From Phycisphaerales bacterium (GTDB lineage: Bacteria > Planctomycetota > Phycisphaerae > Sedimentisphaerales > Anaerobacaceae): a DNA stretch of 12,357 nt. Below are positions 1 to 6,817 of this stretch, piece by piece. The translations under genes and the position numbers were made by a program. The DNA lies in the NCBI GenBank assembly GCA_011057845.1, contig DSDB01000096.1, positions 1 through 12,357 on the forward strand, written 5' to 3'. Every line of letters begins with the position of its first letter. Position 1 is the stretch's first letter. Under the pieces are notes generated by a model. It searched no databases. It was not told the origin of the DNA and was given only the letters and a program-made list of their open reading frames with translations.

Positions 1-708
1 GCCGAGACGCCGAAACCCGCTGAGCCTGCGCCGACGACCCCTGTTGCCGAGGAACCCAAAGCCGCCGAGCCGGCGCCCGCGGCTGAGCCCGAGGCCGTGG
101 CGGTGCCCGCCGGGATGGCGCCGATTCCTCTGGAGCTGCCCAAGCCGATGTTCGTGGGCACGCCGCAGGATACGAAGGTCGAGAATCTGCGCAAGCCGCT
201 GGGCAAGCCCCGTCCTCCGTTCCTGGCGCCCGAAGGTGTGAAGAACGTAGCGCTGGGCAAGCCGGTTTCGTCCACGGATGAAGAGCCGATCATCGGCGAG
301 CTGGACATGATCACCGACGGCGACAAGGAAGCGGCCGACGGAAGCTACGTCGAGCTGGGGCCGTTCGTCCAGCACGTAACGGTTGACCTGGAGGCCGACT
401 ACACGATTTACGCCATCGTTGTCTGGCACTATCACAAGCAGGCCCGCGTGTATTATGACGTGATCTGCCAGGTGTCGCAGGACAAGGACTTCGTGACGGG
501 CGTAACCACGTTGTTCAACAACGACATGGACAACTCGGCCGGTCAGGGCATCGGGCAGGATCAGCACTACACCGAGACCAACGAGGGCGAGTTGATCGAT
601 GGCAAGGGCGTTGTGGGTCGTTATGTTCGGCTGTACAGCAACGGCAATACGAGCAACGACCTGAACCACTACATCGAAGTCGAGGTTTACGGCAAGCCGG
701 TCGAATGA
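1..708 (+). CDS. Discoidin-like (F5/8 type C-like) secreted protein, 3' part
   Basis: The frame is open from base 1 to the TGA at 706-708, so the start lies outside the window and 235 residues are visible. The first ~30 visible residues are a Pro/Ala/Glu-rich linker, typical of an extracytoplasmic spacer. From about residue 80 comes a compact beta-rich domain that begins NVALGKPVSS, continues through ITDGD, VTVDLEADYTIYAIVVWH and GRYVRLYSNG, and ends IEVEVYGK. That order (NVALGKP opening, ITDG, hydrophobic VDL strand, RYVR strand, closing EVEVYG) matches F5/8 type C/discoidin domains, which usually bind carbohydrate. The N-terminal part is unseen, so overall function is unknown. The stop overlaps the next ATG as ATGA, which puts it in an operon with a membrane glycosyltransferase and ApbE. 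The coding call is firm; the domain call is by motif reading only. Confidence 0.85.
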   Translation, partial: AETPKPAEPAPTTPVAEEPKAAEPAPAAEPEAVAVPAGMAPIPLELPKPMFVGTPQDTKVENLRKPLGKPRPPFLAPEGVKNVALGKPVSSTDEEPIIGELDMITDGDKEAADGSYVELGPFVQHVTVDLEADYTIYAIVVWHYHKQARVYYDVICQVSQDKDFVTGVTTLFNNDMDNSAGQGIGQDQHYTETNEGELIDGKGVVGRYVRLYSNGNTSNDLNHYIEVEVYGKPVE

Positions 709-2351
709 CGAGCCCTCAACATGCTTCGTCTGCGCGATGGGCGGGCATGTTGTTCGGCCTGTCCGTTGTCGCCGTGATGATCGTCGCGGTTGCGTTTCGG
801 ACGCCGCACTTGAAGCAGCGGCCGATGCACGGCGACGAGGCGGTCCATGGAATCAAGTTCGGCGAACTGCTCGAGCAGGGCAAGTACGAATACGATCCTT
901 ACGACTATCACGGGCCGACGCTGAACTATTTGACGTTGATACCCGCTTGGCTCAGTTCCCGCAGGGAACTGAGCCAGGTTGATGAATGGACGCTGCGAAT
1001 TGTCCCTGTTTTCTTCGGCGTGGCTCTGGCGGTCCTGCCGGTGCTGATTTCAGGGGGTATCGGCCGTAGCGGGGCGATTGTTGCGGGGATGCTTACGGCG
1101 GTTTCGCCGTCGATGGTGTACTACAGCCGGTACTATATCCAGGAGATGCTGCTGGTCTGTTTCGGCTTTGCGGCGATTGTGTGCGGTTATCGGTATGTCC
1201 GGGGCCGGCGGGCCGCATGGGCGATTGGGGCCGGGGCGTGTATCGGGCTGATGTACGCGACGAAGGAGACTTTCGTTATTGCCGTCGCGGCGGCCGCGGC
1301 CGCCATAGCGGCGGTAGTGCTGCTGAAGCGGAAAGAATCGGGCACGGAGCCGGCGACGAGGGGGCTTCGGGGGCGGGATATCGCATGGGCGATGATCGCG
1401 GCGGTAGCCGTGGCGGTGGTGCTCTACAGTTCCTTCTTCACCCATCCGCGGGGGATCGTCGATGCGGTCCGCACCTATGGGACCTACCTGGAGCGGGCCG
1501 GTGATAAGCAGATTCATGCGCACCCGTGGGACTACTATCTTCGGATCATTCTGTATTGGCGTTACGGCGATGGTCCGGTCTGGAGCGAGGCGGTCGTTGT
1601 GTTGCTGGCGATTGTCGGGGCGGCCGGGGCCTTTTTCAAACCTGAGCGGTCCGGGCTGGACCGCGATTTCGTGCGGTTTGCCCTTGTGTACACCGTGTTG
1701 ATGACGGCGGTCTACTCGGCGATATCCTACAAGACACCGTGGTGCCTGCTGGGGTTCCTTCAGGGGATGATTGTGCTGGCGGGCATCGGCGCGGCGATAC
1801 TGCTGCGGATATGCTGCTGTATCCCGACGCGGGCGGTGGTGGTTGCACTCGTGGCGGCTGGGTGCGTCCACCTGGGCCGGCAGGCCCATGCGGCGGCGGG
1901 TGAGTATGACTGCGATCCGAGGAGTCCTTATGTCTATGCACACCCGACGGAGGATGTATTCTTGATTGTCGATGGGGTCGAGCGGGCGGCCGAGGCGCAC
2001 CGCGACGGCCGCGACATGCCCATCCAGGTGATTATGCCGGGCGCCGATTTCTGGCCTCTGCCGTGGTACATGCGGTCGTTCTCGAAGGTCTACTGGCGCA
2101 GCGATGTGGAGCCCAACGAACCGTCGGCGCCGCTGATTCTGGCGTCTCCGTCCGTGGAGCCGGCACTGCTGCACAAGCTGTATGAGCTGACGCCCTTCGA
2201 GAAGCGGCAGATGTATATGTTCCTGTTTGAGCCGCCATACTACATGTGGCTTCGGCCGGGTATCCAAATGGTCGGCTACGCGCGCCGGGACCTGTGGAAT
2301 GCCATGAACCAGCCGCCCGCCGAGGCGGTTGAAACGGAGGCCGCACCGTGA
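705..2351 (+). CDS. TIGR03663/Agl23-like polytopic membrane glycosyltransferase
   Basis: This 548-residue protein has a first membrane segment at about residues 13-31, then an extracytoplasmic loop with MHGDEAVHGI (41-50) and YDPYDYHGPTLNYL (63-76). The acidic DE pair after TM1 is the expected catalytic position in GT39/ArnT-like C-type glycosyltransferases, and the DEAVH...YHGP signature is characteristic of the TIGR03663 family, annotated as flippase-associated Agl23-like. Further hydrophobic segments lie near 99-116, 122-140, 147-165, 171-206, 226-243, 294-311, 324-340, 346-369 and 376-390, followed by a soluble C-terminal domain of about 150 residues. KTPWCLLG (343-350) is a conserved-looking loop. 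Its role is probably sugar transfer from a lipid-linked donor on the outer membrane face; donor and acceptor are unknown. The start is the ATG in the ATGA overlap with the discoidin gene, implying translational coupling. It also overlaps apbE by GTGA. Confidence 0.85.
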   Translation: MTSPQHASSARWAGMLFGLSVVAVMIVAVAFRTPHLKQRPMHGDEAVHGIKFGELLEQGKYEYDPYDYHGPTLNYLTLIPAWLSSRRELSQVDEWTLRIVPVFFGVALAVLPVLISGGIGRSGAIVAGMLTAVSPSMVYYSRYYIQEMLLVCFGFAAIVCGYRYVRGRRAAWAIGAGACIGLMYATKETFVIAVAAAAAAIAAVVLLKRKESGTEPATRGLRGRDIAWAMIAAVAVAVVLYSSFFTHPRGIVDAVRTYGTYLERAGDKQIHAHPWDYYLRIILYWRYGDGPVWSEAVVVLLAIVGAAGAFFKPERSGLDRDFVRFALVYTVLMTAVYSAISYKTPWCLLGFLQGMIVLAGIGAAILLRICCCIPTRAVVVALVAAGCVHLGRQAHAAAGEYDCDPRSPYVYAHPTEDVFLIVDGVERAAEAHRDGRDMPIQVIMPGADFWPLPWYMRSFSKVYWRSDVEPNEPSAPLILASPSVEPALLHKLYELTPFEKRQMYMFLFEPPYYMWLRPGIQMVGYARRDLWNAMNQPPAEAVETEAAP

Positions 2352-3355
2352 ACCAGGCTGAGCCCGAGGCGCTGTTCGGGGCCGGAGCGCTGGAGTCGAT
2401 CCCGGATGTGCATCGCTTTTCGCACCAGGCGATGGCGACCACGTTCGAGGCGATCATCCAGTACGAGGATGCCCTGTATGCCGGCCAGGCGGCCCAGGCG
2501 GCGTTTGATGAGGTCGACCGCCTGGAGGCCAGGCTGAGCCGGTACGTGGAGAATAGCGACGTCGCGCGACTCAACAGTCTGCGCGCCAACACACCCCTGC
2601 CGGTGGCGATAGAGACCTTCGAGTGCCTGGATCTCAGCGCGCGGATGCACCAGCAGACGAATGGGGCTTTTGATGTGACGATAGGCACGGTTCTGGATTG
2701 CTGGCGGGACGAGAACAAGCAGTTCCGCGTGCCGGACGACGAGGAGCTGGCGGCGGCGCGGCGGGTGACGGGGATGGACCTGATCCATCTGGATGGTTCG
2801 GCCTTCACCGTGGAGGTCGAACGAAGCGGGGTGCGTGTGGATCTGGGCGGCATCGGCAAAGGGTATGCCCTTGACCGCGTCGCGTCGTTGCTTCGGGAAT
2901 GGAGCATCGAGCGGGCATTGATTCACGGTGGATACAGTTCGGTGCTGGCTCTCGATAGCCCCTTTGGCGGCGGGGGGGGCTGGCCCGTAACTTTCAGCGA
3001 TCCGGCGAACCGGAGCCGTCGACTGGCGTCTCTGGGCCTGGTCAACCGGGCGATGAGCGGGTCCGGCGTTCAGAAGGGCAGGCATATCATCGACCCTCGG
3101 ACGGGGCGTCCGGCCGAGGGCAAGTGCGCCGGGTGGGTATGTACAGCACAGGCCGGTCCGGCGGATGCCTTGTCGACGGCCTTCATGGTCATGGGCGTGG
3201 AGGAAATCGCGCGGTACTGTCAGCGGCATCGGGACGTGTCGGCCCTGTTGATTGTGGAACGCCAACGGGATGGCCGAGTGTGCCGCGAGGTCCTGCATTT
3301 CGGGGACTGGACGGAGGCAACATGGCTGGTGAATGACGGCACGGTGGGTGAGTGA
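2348..3355 (+). CDS. apbE: ApbE-family FAD:protein FMN transferase
   Basis: This 335-residue protein matches the family in length and motif order. HQAMATTFEA (26-35) is the N-terminal signature, GAFDVTIG (106-113) and DLGGIGKGYALDR (165-177) are FAD-binding, GRHIIDPRTGRP (244-255) follows, and DALSTAFMVMG (273-283) carries the Asp/Ser/Thr metal-binding group. The family transfers FMN from FAD onto a Ser/Thr of target proteins (RnfG/NqrC-type domains), normally outside the cytoplasm. Two points differ from the usual picture. I see no signal peptide or lipobox at the N-terminus, and the usual NxGGD strand reads IHGGYSSVLAL (192-202), which suggests a divergent subfamily. No FMN-binding partner is encoded in the window. 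The start is a GTG within a GTGA overlap with the upstream glycosyltransferase, so it is the third gene of that operon. Family assignment is firm; substrate is unknown. Confidence 0.9.
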   Translation: MNQAEPEALFGAGALESIPDVHRFSHQAMATTFEAIIQYEDALYAGQAAQAAFDEVDRLEARLSRYVENSDVARLNSLRANTPLPVAIETFECLDLSARMHQQTNGAFDVTIGTVLDCWRDENKQFRVPDDEELAAARRVTGMDLIHLDGSAFTVEVERSGVRVDLGGIGKGYALDRVASLLREWSIERALIHGGYSSVLALDSPFGGGGGWPVTFSDPANRSRRLASLGLVNRAMSGSGVQKGRHIIDPRTGRPAEGKCAGWVCTAQAGPADALSTAFMVMGVEEIARYCQRHRDVSALLIVERQRDGRVCREVLHFGDWTEATWLVNDGTVGE

Positions 3356-3373
3356 GACAGCGGGCGGGCCCGA

Positions 3374-4105
3374 TCAGCCCTTTCTTTCCCGTTTCATCGT
3401 CCCGCGGATCCGGCGCAGCTCGCTGATGAGCGGCCACGGGGTGCGGGTCAGCGAGAGCCGGCTGTCAAGGTCGCAGGTCCATTCCACGGGGAATTCCTCG
3501 ATGCGGTAGCCCCTGTCCTGGGCGCGGAGGATGATCTCCACGTCGAACATGAAGCCGTCCGTGACGGCGCAGGCGTACAAGTCACGGGCGACGTTGCCTC
3601 TGTAGACTTTGAAGCCGCATTGCGTGTCGGTCAGGTGCCTGGGGATATTGAGGATGTGGTAGACGGCCCACTTGAACAATCGGGAGCAGGCTCGGCGGTG
3701 CAGGGGCTGGGCCTGCTGGATGTCGCTGTCGATCATCTTGCGTGAGCCGTTGGCGATGTCGCACTGGCCGTCGCGGATCATGTAGATACCCTGAAGGGCA
3801 TTGCCGTACGGCACGCACAGGCCGCTGTCGGCGAACATGACATAGTCGCCGGTGGAGGCGAGGACCCCGGTGCGGACGGCGGCGCCTTTGCCGCGATGCG
3901 GTTCATAGCGGATGGACAGGAGCTTGACGACATTGGGCACGGGCGTTTGGCGGGCGACGGCGGCGGTGTTATCACTGCTGCAATCGTCGACGACGATGAT
4001 CTCGCCTTCGAGGCTGTTTCCGGTCAGGAACGCCGCGGCCGATCGGATATCGCGCGCGATCTTCCTACTTTCCTCATAGGCCGGTATGACAATCGACAGA
4101 TCCAT
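3374..4105 (-). CDS. GT2 glycosyltransferase, dolichyl-phosphate-glucose-synthase type
   Basis: With the ATG at 4105 the protein has 243 residues, the size of a bare GT-A catalytic domain. MDLSIVIPAYEES (1-13) is the nucleotide-binding strand, IIVVDDCSSDNT (36-47) the second GT2 motif and RGKGAAVRTGVLASTGDYVMF (71-91) the loop before the metal site. DTQCGFKVYRG (160-170) and GFMFDVEIILRAQDRGYRIEEFPVEW (184-209) are typical of Alg5/DPG-synthase relatives. It probably transfers a sugar from a nucleotide donor to a polyprenyl-phosphate carrier. The usual DxD is replaced by D93-S-G-LCVPY. The frame stays open upstream to 4417, but that stretch crosses the promoter and ssrA start and gives low-complexity, Pro/His-rich residues, so I reject it. 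The ATG at 4114 is an alternative start; neither has a clear Shine-Dalgarno site. The gene converges on apbE with 18 bp between the stops. Confidence 0.87.
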   Translation of the reverse strand: MDLSIVIPAYEESRKIARDIRSAAAFLTGNSLEGEIIVVDDCSSDNTAAVARQTPVPNVVKLLSIRYEPHRGKGAAVRTGVLASTGDYVMFADSGLCVPYGNALQGIYMIRDGQCDIANGSRKMIDSDIQQAQPLHRRACSRLFKWAVYHILNIPRHLTDTQCGFKVYRGNVARDLYACAVTDGFMFDVEIILRAQDRGYRIEEFPVEWTCDLDSRLSLTRTPWPLISELRRIRGTMKRERKG

Positions 4106-4234
4106 AGCAAGCATTCGATGCCGGTCGTCCGGGTGAGAAATACCCGGTGTTGAGCCGCGAGGACGCCATCGGAGCCGGTCCCGAACGAGCCCCGGATGCG
4201 CATACACGGCCGCAGCGGGGGGCGAATGAGTCGT

Positions 4235-4262
4235 ATTATACGAATGTGGCCGGACAAAGCAA
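4235..4262 (-). promoter_or_regulatory. Sigma-70-type promoter for the GT2 gene
   Basis: On the minus strand TTGCTT (4262-4257) is followed after 16 bp by a perfect TATAAT (4240-4235). The -10 lies inside a 13-bp palindrome, TCGTATTATACGA (4231-4243), which could also be an operator. Predicted transcription starts near 4228, leaving a leader of about 120 nt before the ATG at 4105. No clear function is visible in that leader. The call rests on sequence match only. Confidence 0.6.
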
Positions 4263-4311
4263 GGGACCGGGGCCGCGGGATACGGATTTTTGCCTGGGCC
4301 CCAGAGAGTCC

Positions 4312-4339
4312 TTGCATTGGGGTCCGTATATGGTATGAT
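4312..4339 (+). promoter_or_regulatory. Sigma-70 promoter of ssrA
   Basis: TTGCAT (4312-4317), a 16-bp spacer and TATGAT (4334-4339) preceded by TG at 4331-4332 form an extended -10 promoter. Transcription would start near 4346, about 28 nt before the mature tmRNA 5' end, a leader that RNase P would remove. The promoter is divergent from that of the GT2 gene, with the two -35 elements about 50 bp apart. Confidence 0.7.
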
Positions 4340-4373
4340 AGGGCTGTTAGGGGGGGTAGTTAACAAGTGAATA

Positions 4374-4724
4374 GGGGGCGAATGGCTTCGACCGGATGTC
4401 GGAGATTCAGGTTGCATGTCCAGGATGCCGGTTGGCCTGGTTAATCATCCGGTACTTAAACCTAATTGGCAACTATCAGTTGCGCATGGCCGCCTAATTA
4501 GGCGACCCGTCCTGCCGGGCTTTGCCTGTGGGTCCGGCAAGGGCGTCAAACAGCAGGCTGGCTGAGTCGGGCTTCCGGACCGATGAGGCGAGAACCTCCC
4601 GGAATAGTCGAATCAAGAGCCTGTCGCTCGGCGCTTGGTGAGGTGAATCTCAATGGAGCGACTACACATGTAGACGCCTGGTTCAAAGCATCACGGGACG
4701 GGGGTTCGAATCCCCCCGCCTCCA
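4374..4724 (+). ncRNA. ssrA: tmRNA (one-piece)
   Basis: This is transfer-messenger RNA, which rescues stalled ribosomes with SmpB and tags the unfinished protein. The 5' end GGGGGCGAATGGCTTCGAC is the classic tmRNA start. The acceptor stem pairs GGGGGCG (4374-4380) with CGCCTCC (4717-4723), 7 bp with one G-U, and the discriminator is A4724. The T arm is GGGGG (4700-4704), loop TTCGAAT, CCCCC (4712-4716). PK1 can be drawn with CCAGG/CCTGG and GCCGG/CCGGT between about 4420 and 4453, followed by an A/T-rich single-stranded run before the tag frame. The length of 351 nt is normal and continuous, so it is not a permuted two-piece form. The CCA end is not encoded (ATTG follows). I see no clear terminator downstream; the next gene converges on it. 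Confidence 0.96.
4468..4497 (+). other. tmRNA proteolysis-tag reading frame
   Basis: The frame GGC AAC TAT CAG TTG CGC ATG GCC GCC TAA encodes GNYQLRMAA, followed by stop. The Ala-Ala end after a hydrophobic residue fits the ClpXP-type degron of SsrA tags, with Met instead of the usual Leu. UAAUU sits 5 nt before the resume codon, like UAGUC before GCA in E. coli. The stop codon lies in a 14-nt palindrome (4491-4504), suitable for helix H5. The alternative frame from GCA at 4469 would give ATISCAWPPN and lacks the degron end. The exact resume codon is inferred. Confidence 0.7.
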
Positions 4725-4770
4725 TTGTAGTATTCCGCCTGTAAGTGTTGTCCAGACAATGACGATTGAT

Positions 4771-5769
4771 TCAGTAGGGTCTTGAGTTGCATCCCGTGCC
4801 TTTGGCCTTCCGGTCGCGCCTGGCCTGAATCAGGATGACGGCCTGGCGGGCTATGCTTTTGCATACGTGCCAGGGGCCGAATCGCAGGGGGATGGATTTG
4901 GGCCAGAGAAAGTCGGTGCAGACAGCGTCTTTGTAGCTGTCGCCAACGGTCTCGATGGCGTCCGGGCCCGCCGTGCCGAAGCCCATCTCGGCGGCAGTTC
5001 GAATAATCGGGACCTCGCTGGGGTCGAGGTTCACCATCTCAGAGCACACACGCTCGGCGGCGATGGGGTCCGTCGAGCCGATGAGCCAGCCGAGCGGTTT
5101 ATTGTGTCCGCGGATGGGGCCGGATCCTTCCATCGCCACAATCCCGTCGATAATCGTCACGGCCGGAGCCAGACGGCGGTAGATGTCAATCAACAGGCGG
5201 CTGAACGCCTCCACGTCGCCCCCGCGGCGCAGGTGCCAGACGGCCTTCCACTTGCCGCTGACGACGCCGAACATGTTTTTGACCGCAAATGTGGCGACCA
5301 TCTGCTGGTGGGCCTTGAACTTGGGCACATTGATGATGACGTCCGCATCCAGGGCTGCGGCGGAGATTCCTACCCGAGTTCCGTGTTCGTCGACCCGGAC
5401 GATACGCGGCTTATCAAGCTGAATCAGCGGCACGCCCATCTCTCGCAGTGGCCCATCCAGCCGCAGGGCCCTGGCACAGGTTCGGACGTTGCTCCAGGCC
5501 GGAGAATCCCCGACGCAGACCCTGCCGCCGGCCTGCTGGATAAGGCGGGCGATGGCAATGATGACCGCCGGGTGCGTCTGTGTGGCGTGGCGATGCGAGC
5601 GGGGGGCGATGAAGTTGGGTTTGATGAGGACGGACTGGCCGGGCTTAACGAACCGCTCAACGCCGCCGAGCAGCTCAAACTGCCTCGCCACGGCCGCGGC
5701 GACCCGCCCGTGGTCATAATCCGGGCAGTGGACCACCGCTACACGGGCTGTTGCCGGCTCGCCGCTCAA
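4771..5769 (-). CDS. DUF362 domain protein
   Basis: This is a 332-residue protein. VLIKPNFIAPRSHRHATQTHP (47-67), GRVCVGDSPAW (82-92) and ADVIINVPKFKAHQQMVATFAVKNMFGVVSG (142-172) are the conserved blocks of DUF362, including the NVPKFKAH and KNMFG signatures. TIIDGIVAMEGSGP (205-218) and GSTDPIAAERV (231-241) complete the domain. The family is widespread, often fused to ferredoxin modules, but its reaction is not settled. This copy has scattered cysteines but no CxxCxxC cluster, so it is the domain alone. There is no signal peptide, so it is predicted cytoplasmic. The start is TTG at 5769 within a TTGA overlap with the upstream lipoprotein gene, supported by GGAGAG 7 nt before it. The two genes are therefore an operon. 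The C-terminal ~40 residues are basic (QARRDRKAKG) and unassigned. Confidence 0.88.
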   Translation of the reverse strand: MSGEPATARVAVVHCPDYDHGRVAAAVARQFELLGGVERFVKPGQSVLIKPNFIAPRSHRHATQTHPAVIIAIARLIQQAGGRVCVGDSPAWSNVRTCARALRLDGPLREMGVPLIQLDKPRIVRVDEHGTRVGISAAALDADVIINVPKFKAHQQMVATFAVKNMFGVVSGKWKAVWHLRRGGDVEAFSRLLIDIYRRLAPAVTIIDGIVAMEGSGPIRGHNKPLGWLIGSTDPIAAERVCSEMVNLDPSEVPIIRTAAEMGFGTAGPDAIETVGDSYKDAVCTDFLWPKSIPLRFGPWHVCKSIARQAVILIQARRDRKAKGTGCNSRPY

Positions 5770-6614
5770 TAGTTGACTCTCCGACAGACCAGAATGAACA
5801 GACGCACGGCCGGGAGCCGCTGCGGCCGCTCACCCTCCAACAAGAAAACCGTCCCGGCGGGGTTGCCAAAGGTCAGGCCGCCGAGCGTCTTCTGGTCCTG
5901 GACCTGCTCGCGAGGACCGAGCACCAGCATATCGCCCGGACTCATCCTGAGGCGAAAGGCCAGATCCATGAACCGCACCTCCGGATCGGGGCGAAGCTGC
6001 GACTCGATCAGGCCGGTTCCCGGCGTGCCGCAGACCGGATAGACCATAACGTCGGCGGCGCCGTTGATGCCCAGTGGCCGGGCCGCCGTGATCCGCAGGC
6101 CGAATATGCCCGGCCCGATCGTGGTGCTGTCGGCATTGCTTTGGGATGAGGCGTGGTAGATGTCGCGCTTGCGGTCCAGGCTGGTGATTTGCACCACCTG
6201 GGCCTGGGCACTGGGAAGCAACAGGGCCGTTCTTGCCATCTGGCGGCCGCCGGCCTGGGTCAACAGGTGCGTAATCTCGTCCAGCATCCCGGCCCGGGCG
6301 ACCCCCGCGGCGTAGTTGTTGCCGCCGAAGACCGCGAAGTTGCGGAATAGCAGCGGGCGGGCATCCAGCATCGGCCATATCTTGTTGAGATGCGAGAAAT
6401 TCTCCAGTGGCGTTTCGCAGATGTACAGTTCAAAATCGGCGGTTTCAAGGGGCTTAAGCCTCGGGCCGCTCCCGGCCGGCGCGATGTCGGTAAGCTTGAC
6501 GTCCTCCCAGATGGGCTTGGGCGGCTCATCCGGTTTGCAGCCGGCCATCTGCACCGCCATAATGCACAGAGATAGCACTGGAAATGCCTTACCCATCGCA
6601 GTACAGCCTACCAC
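5766..6614 (-). CDS. Predicted lipoprotein of unknown function
   Basis: This 282-residue protein has an N-terminal hydrophobic stretch (about 8-25) ending MAGC, a lipobox-like site with Cys26, followed by KPDEPPKP, a typical linker after lipidation. The mature part has no family I recognise. It contains ETADFELYICETPLENF (57-73), FAVFGGNNYAAGVARAG (93-109), a stretch of polar and beta-like segments, PGDMLVLGPR (226-235) and GTVFLLEG (254-261). The FGGNNYAAG and SPGDMLVLGP segments would be good family probes. The GTG at 6614 is chosen because GGAGGT lies 6 nt upstream; the ATG at 6596 would still keep the signal peptide but has a weak site. It overlaps the DUF362 gene by TTGA, so the two are probably made together. 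The lipoprotein call is good; function is unknown. Confidence 0.8.
   Translation of the reverse strand: MVGCTAMGKAFPVLSLCIMAVQMAGCKPDEPPKPIWEDVKLTDIAPAGSGPRLKPLETADFELYICETPLENFSHLNKIWPMLDARPLLFRNFAVFGGNNYAAGVARAGMLDEITHLLTQAGGRQMARTALLLPSAQAQVVQITSLDRKRDIYHASSQSNADSTTIGPGIFGLRITAARPLGINGAADVMVYPVCGTPGTGLIESQLRPDPEVRFMDLAFRLRMSPGDMLVLGPREQVQDQKTLGGLTFGNPAGTVFLLEGERPQRLPAVRLFILVCRRVNY
5777..5782 (-). promoter_or_regulatory. Shine-Dalgarno site for the DUF362 TTG start
   Basis: GGAGAG on the minus strand stands 7 nt before the TTG at 5769. It lies inside the end of the upstream lipoprotein gene. Together with the TTGA overlap it supports the unusual TTG start. Confidence 0.6.
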
Positions 6615-6620
6615 GCGGGG

Positions 6621-6626
6621 ACCTCC
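6621..6626 (-). promoter_or_regulatory. Shine-Dalgarno site setting the GTG start of the lipoprotein
   Basis: GGAGGT on the minus strand is a full anti-SD match, 6 nt before GTG at 6614. This is better than anything before the internal ATG at 6596. It therefore favours the longer N-terminus. Confidence 0.65.
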
Positions 6627-6746
6627 GTGTCAAGCAAAGATCCGGCGACAACCCGCTGTAGTGCCCTATCCTATAGGCTCTCCATCAGAGTCGGGGGTGG
6701 TCGATACCGGCGGTTTTCCGTAGCAACGACCGGTTCGTCGCGGTAA

Positions 6747-6752
6747 TATAAT
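6747..6752 (+). promoter_or_regulatory. Possible -10 element upstream of the GT4 gene
   Basis: A perfect TATAAT sits 66 bp before the TTG start in the divergent gap 6615-6817. No good -35 is found at 16-18 bp (CAACGA at 17), so this is tentative. I found no convincing promoter for the minus-strand lipoprotein operon in the same gap, only a CCTATAGG palindrome at 6670-6677. Confidence 0.35.
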
Positions 6753-6817
6753 GGGCAGTGTAGCAGAAGGCGTAATTCCGCGGTACTCAACCGCTCAAGG
6801 CAAAGGGTTCGACAGGT

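Noticed and set aside
1050..2267. 405-codon open frame on the minus strand opposite the membrane glycosyltransferase
   Set aside because: Its product is rich in Arg, His, Pro and Gln with no recognisable motif, and the opposite strand has a clear family match with membrane segments. It is a high-GC shadow.
4106..4417. N-terminal extension of the GT2 gene
   Set aside because: It would run through the promoters and into the 5' end of ssrA, and its residues are low-complexity. The GT2 domain starts exactly at the ATG at 4105.
4700..4724. Integration site (att) at the 3' end of ssrA
   Set aside because: tmRNA genes are common integration targets, but I found no second copy of the end and no integrase in the window.
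4748..4759. TTGTC-CA-GACAA inverted repeat as a terminator for ssrA or DUF362
   Set aside because: The loop is too small, the stem has few G-C pairs and there is no T-run on either side.
4867..5772. 301-codon plus-strand frame opposite DUF362
   Set aside because: No domain-like sequence; the DUF362 signatures on the minus strand explain the region.
6670..6677. CCTATAGG palindrome as a minus-strand promoter or operator for the lipoprotein operon
   Set aside because: It offers only poor -10 matches (TATAGG or TAGGAT) with no -35 at the right distance, and is only 8 bp long.
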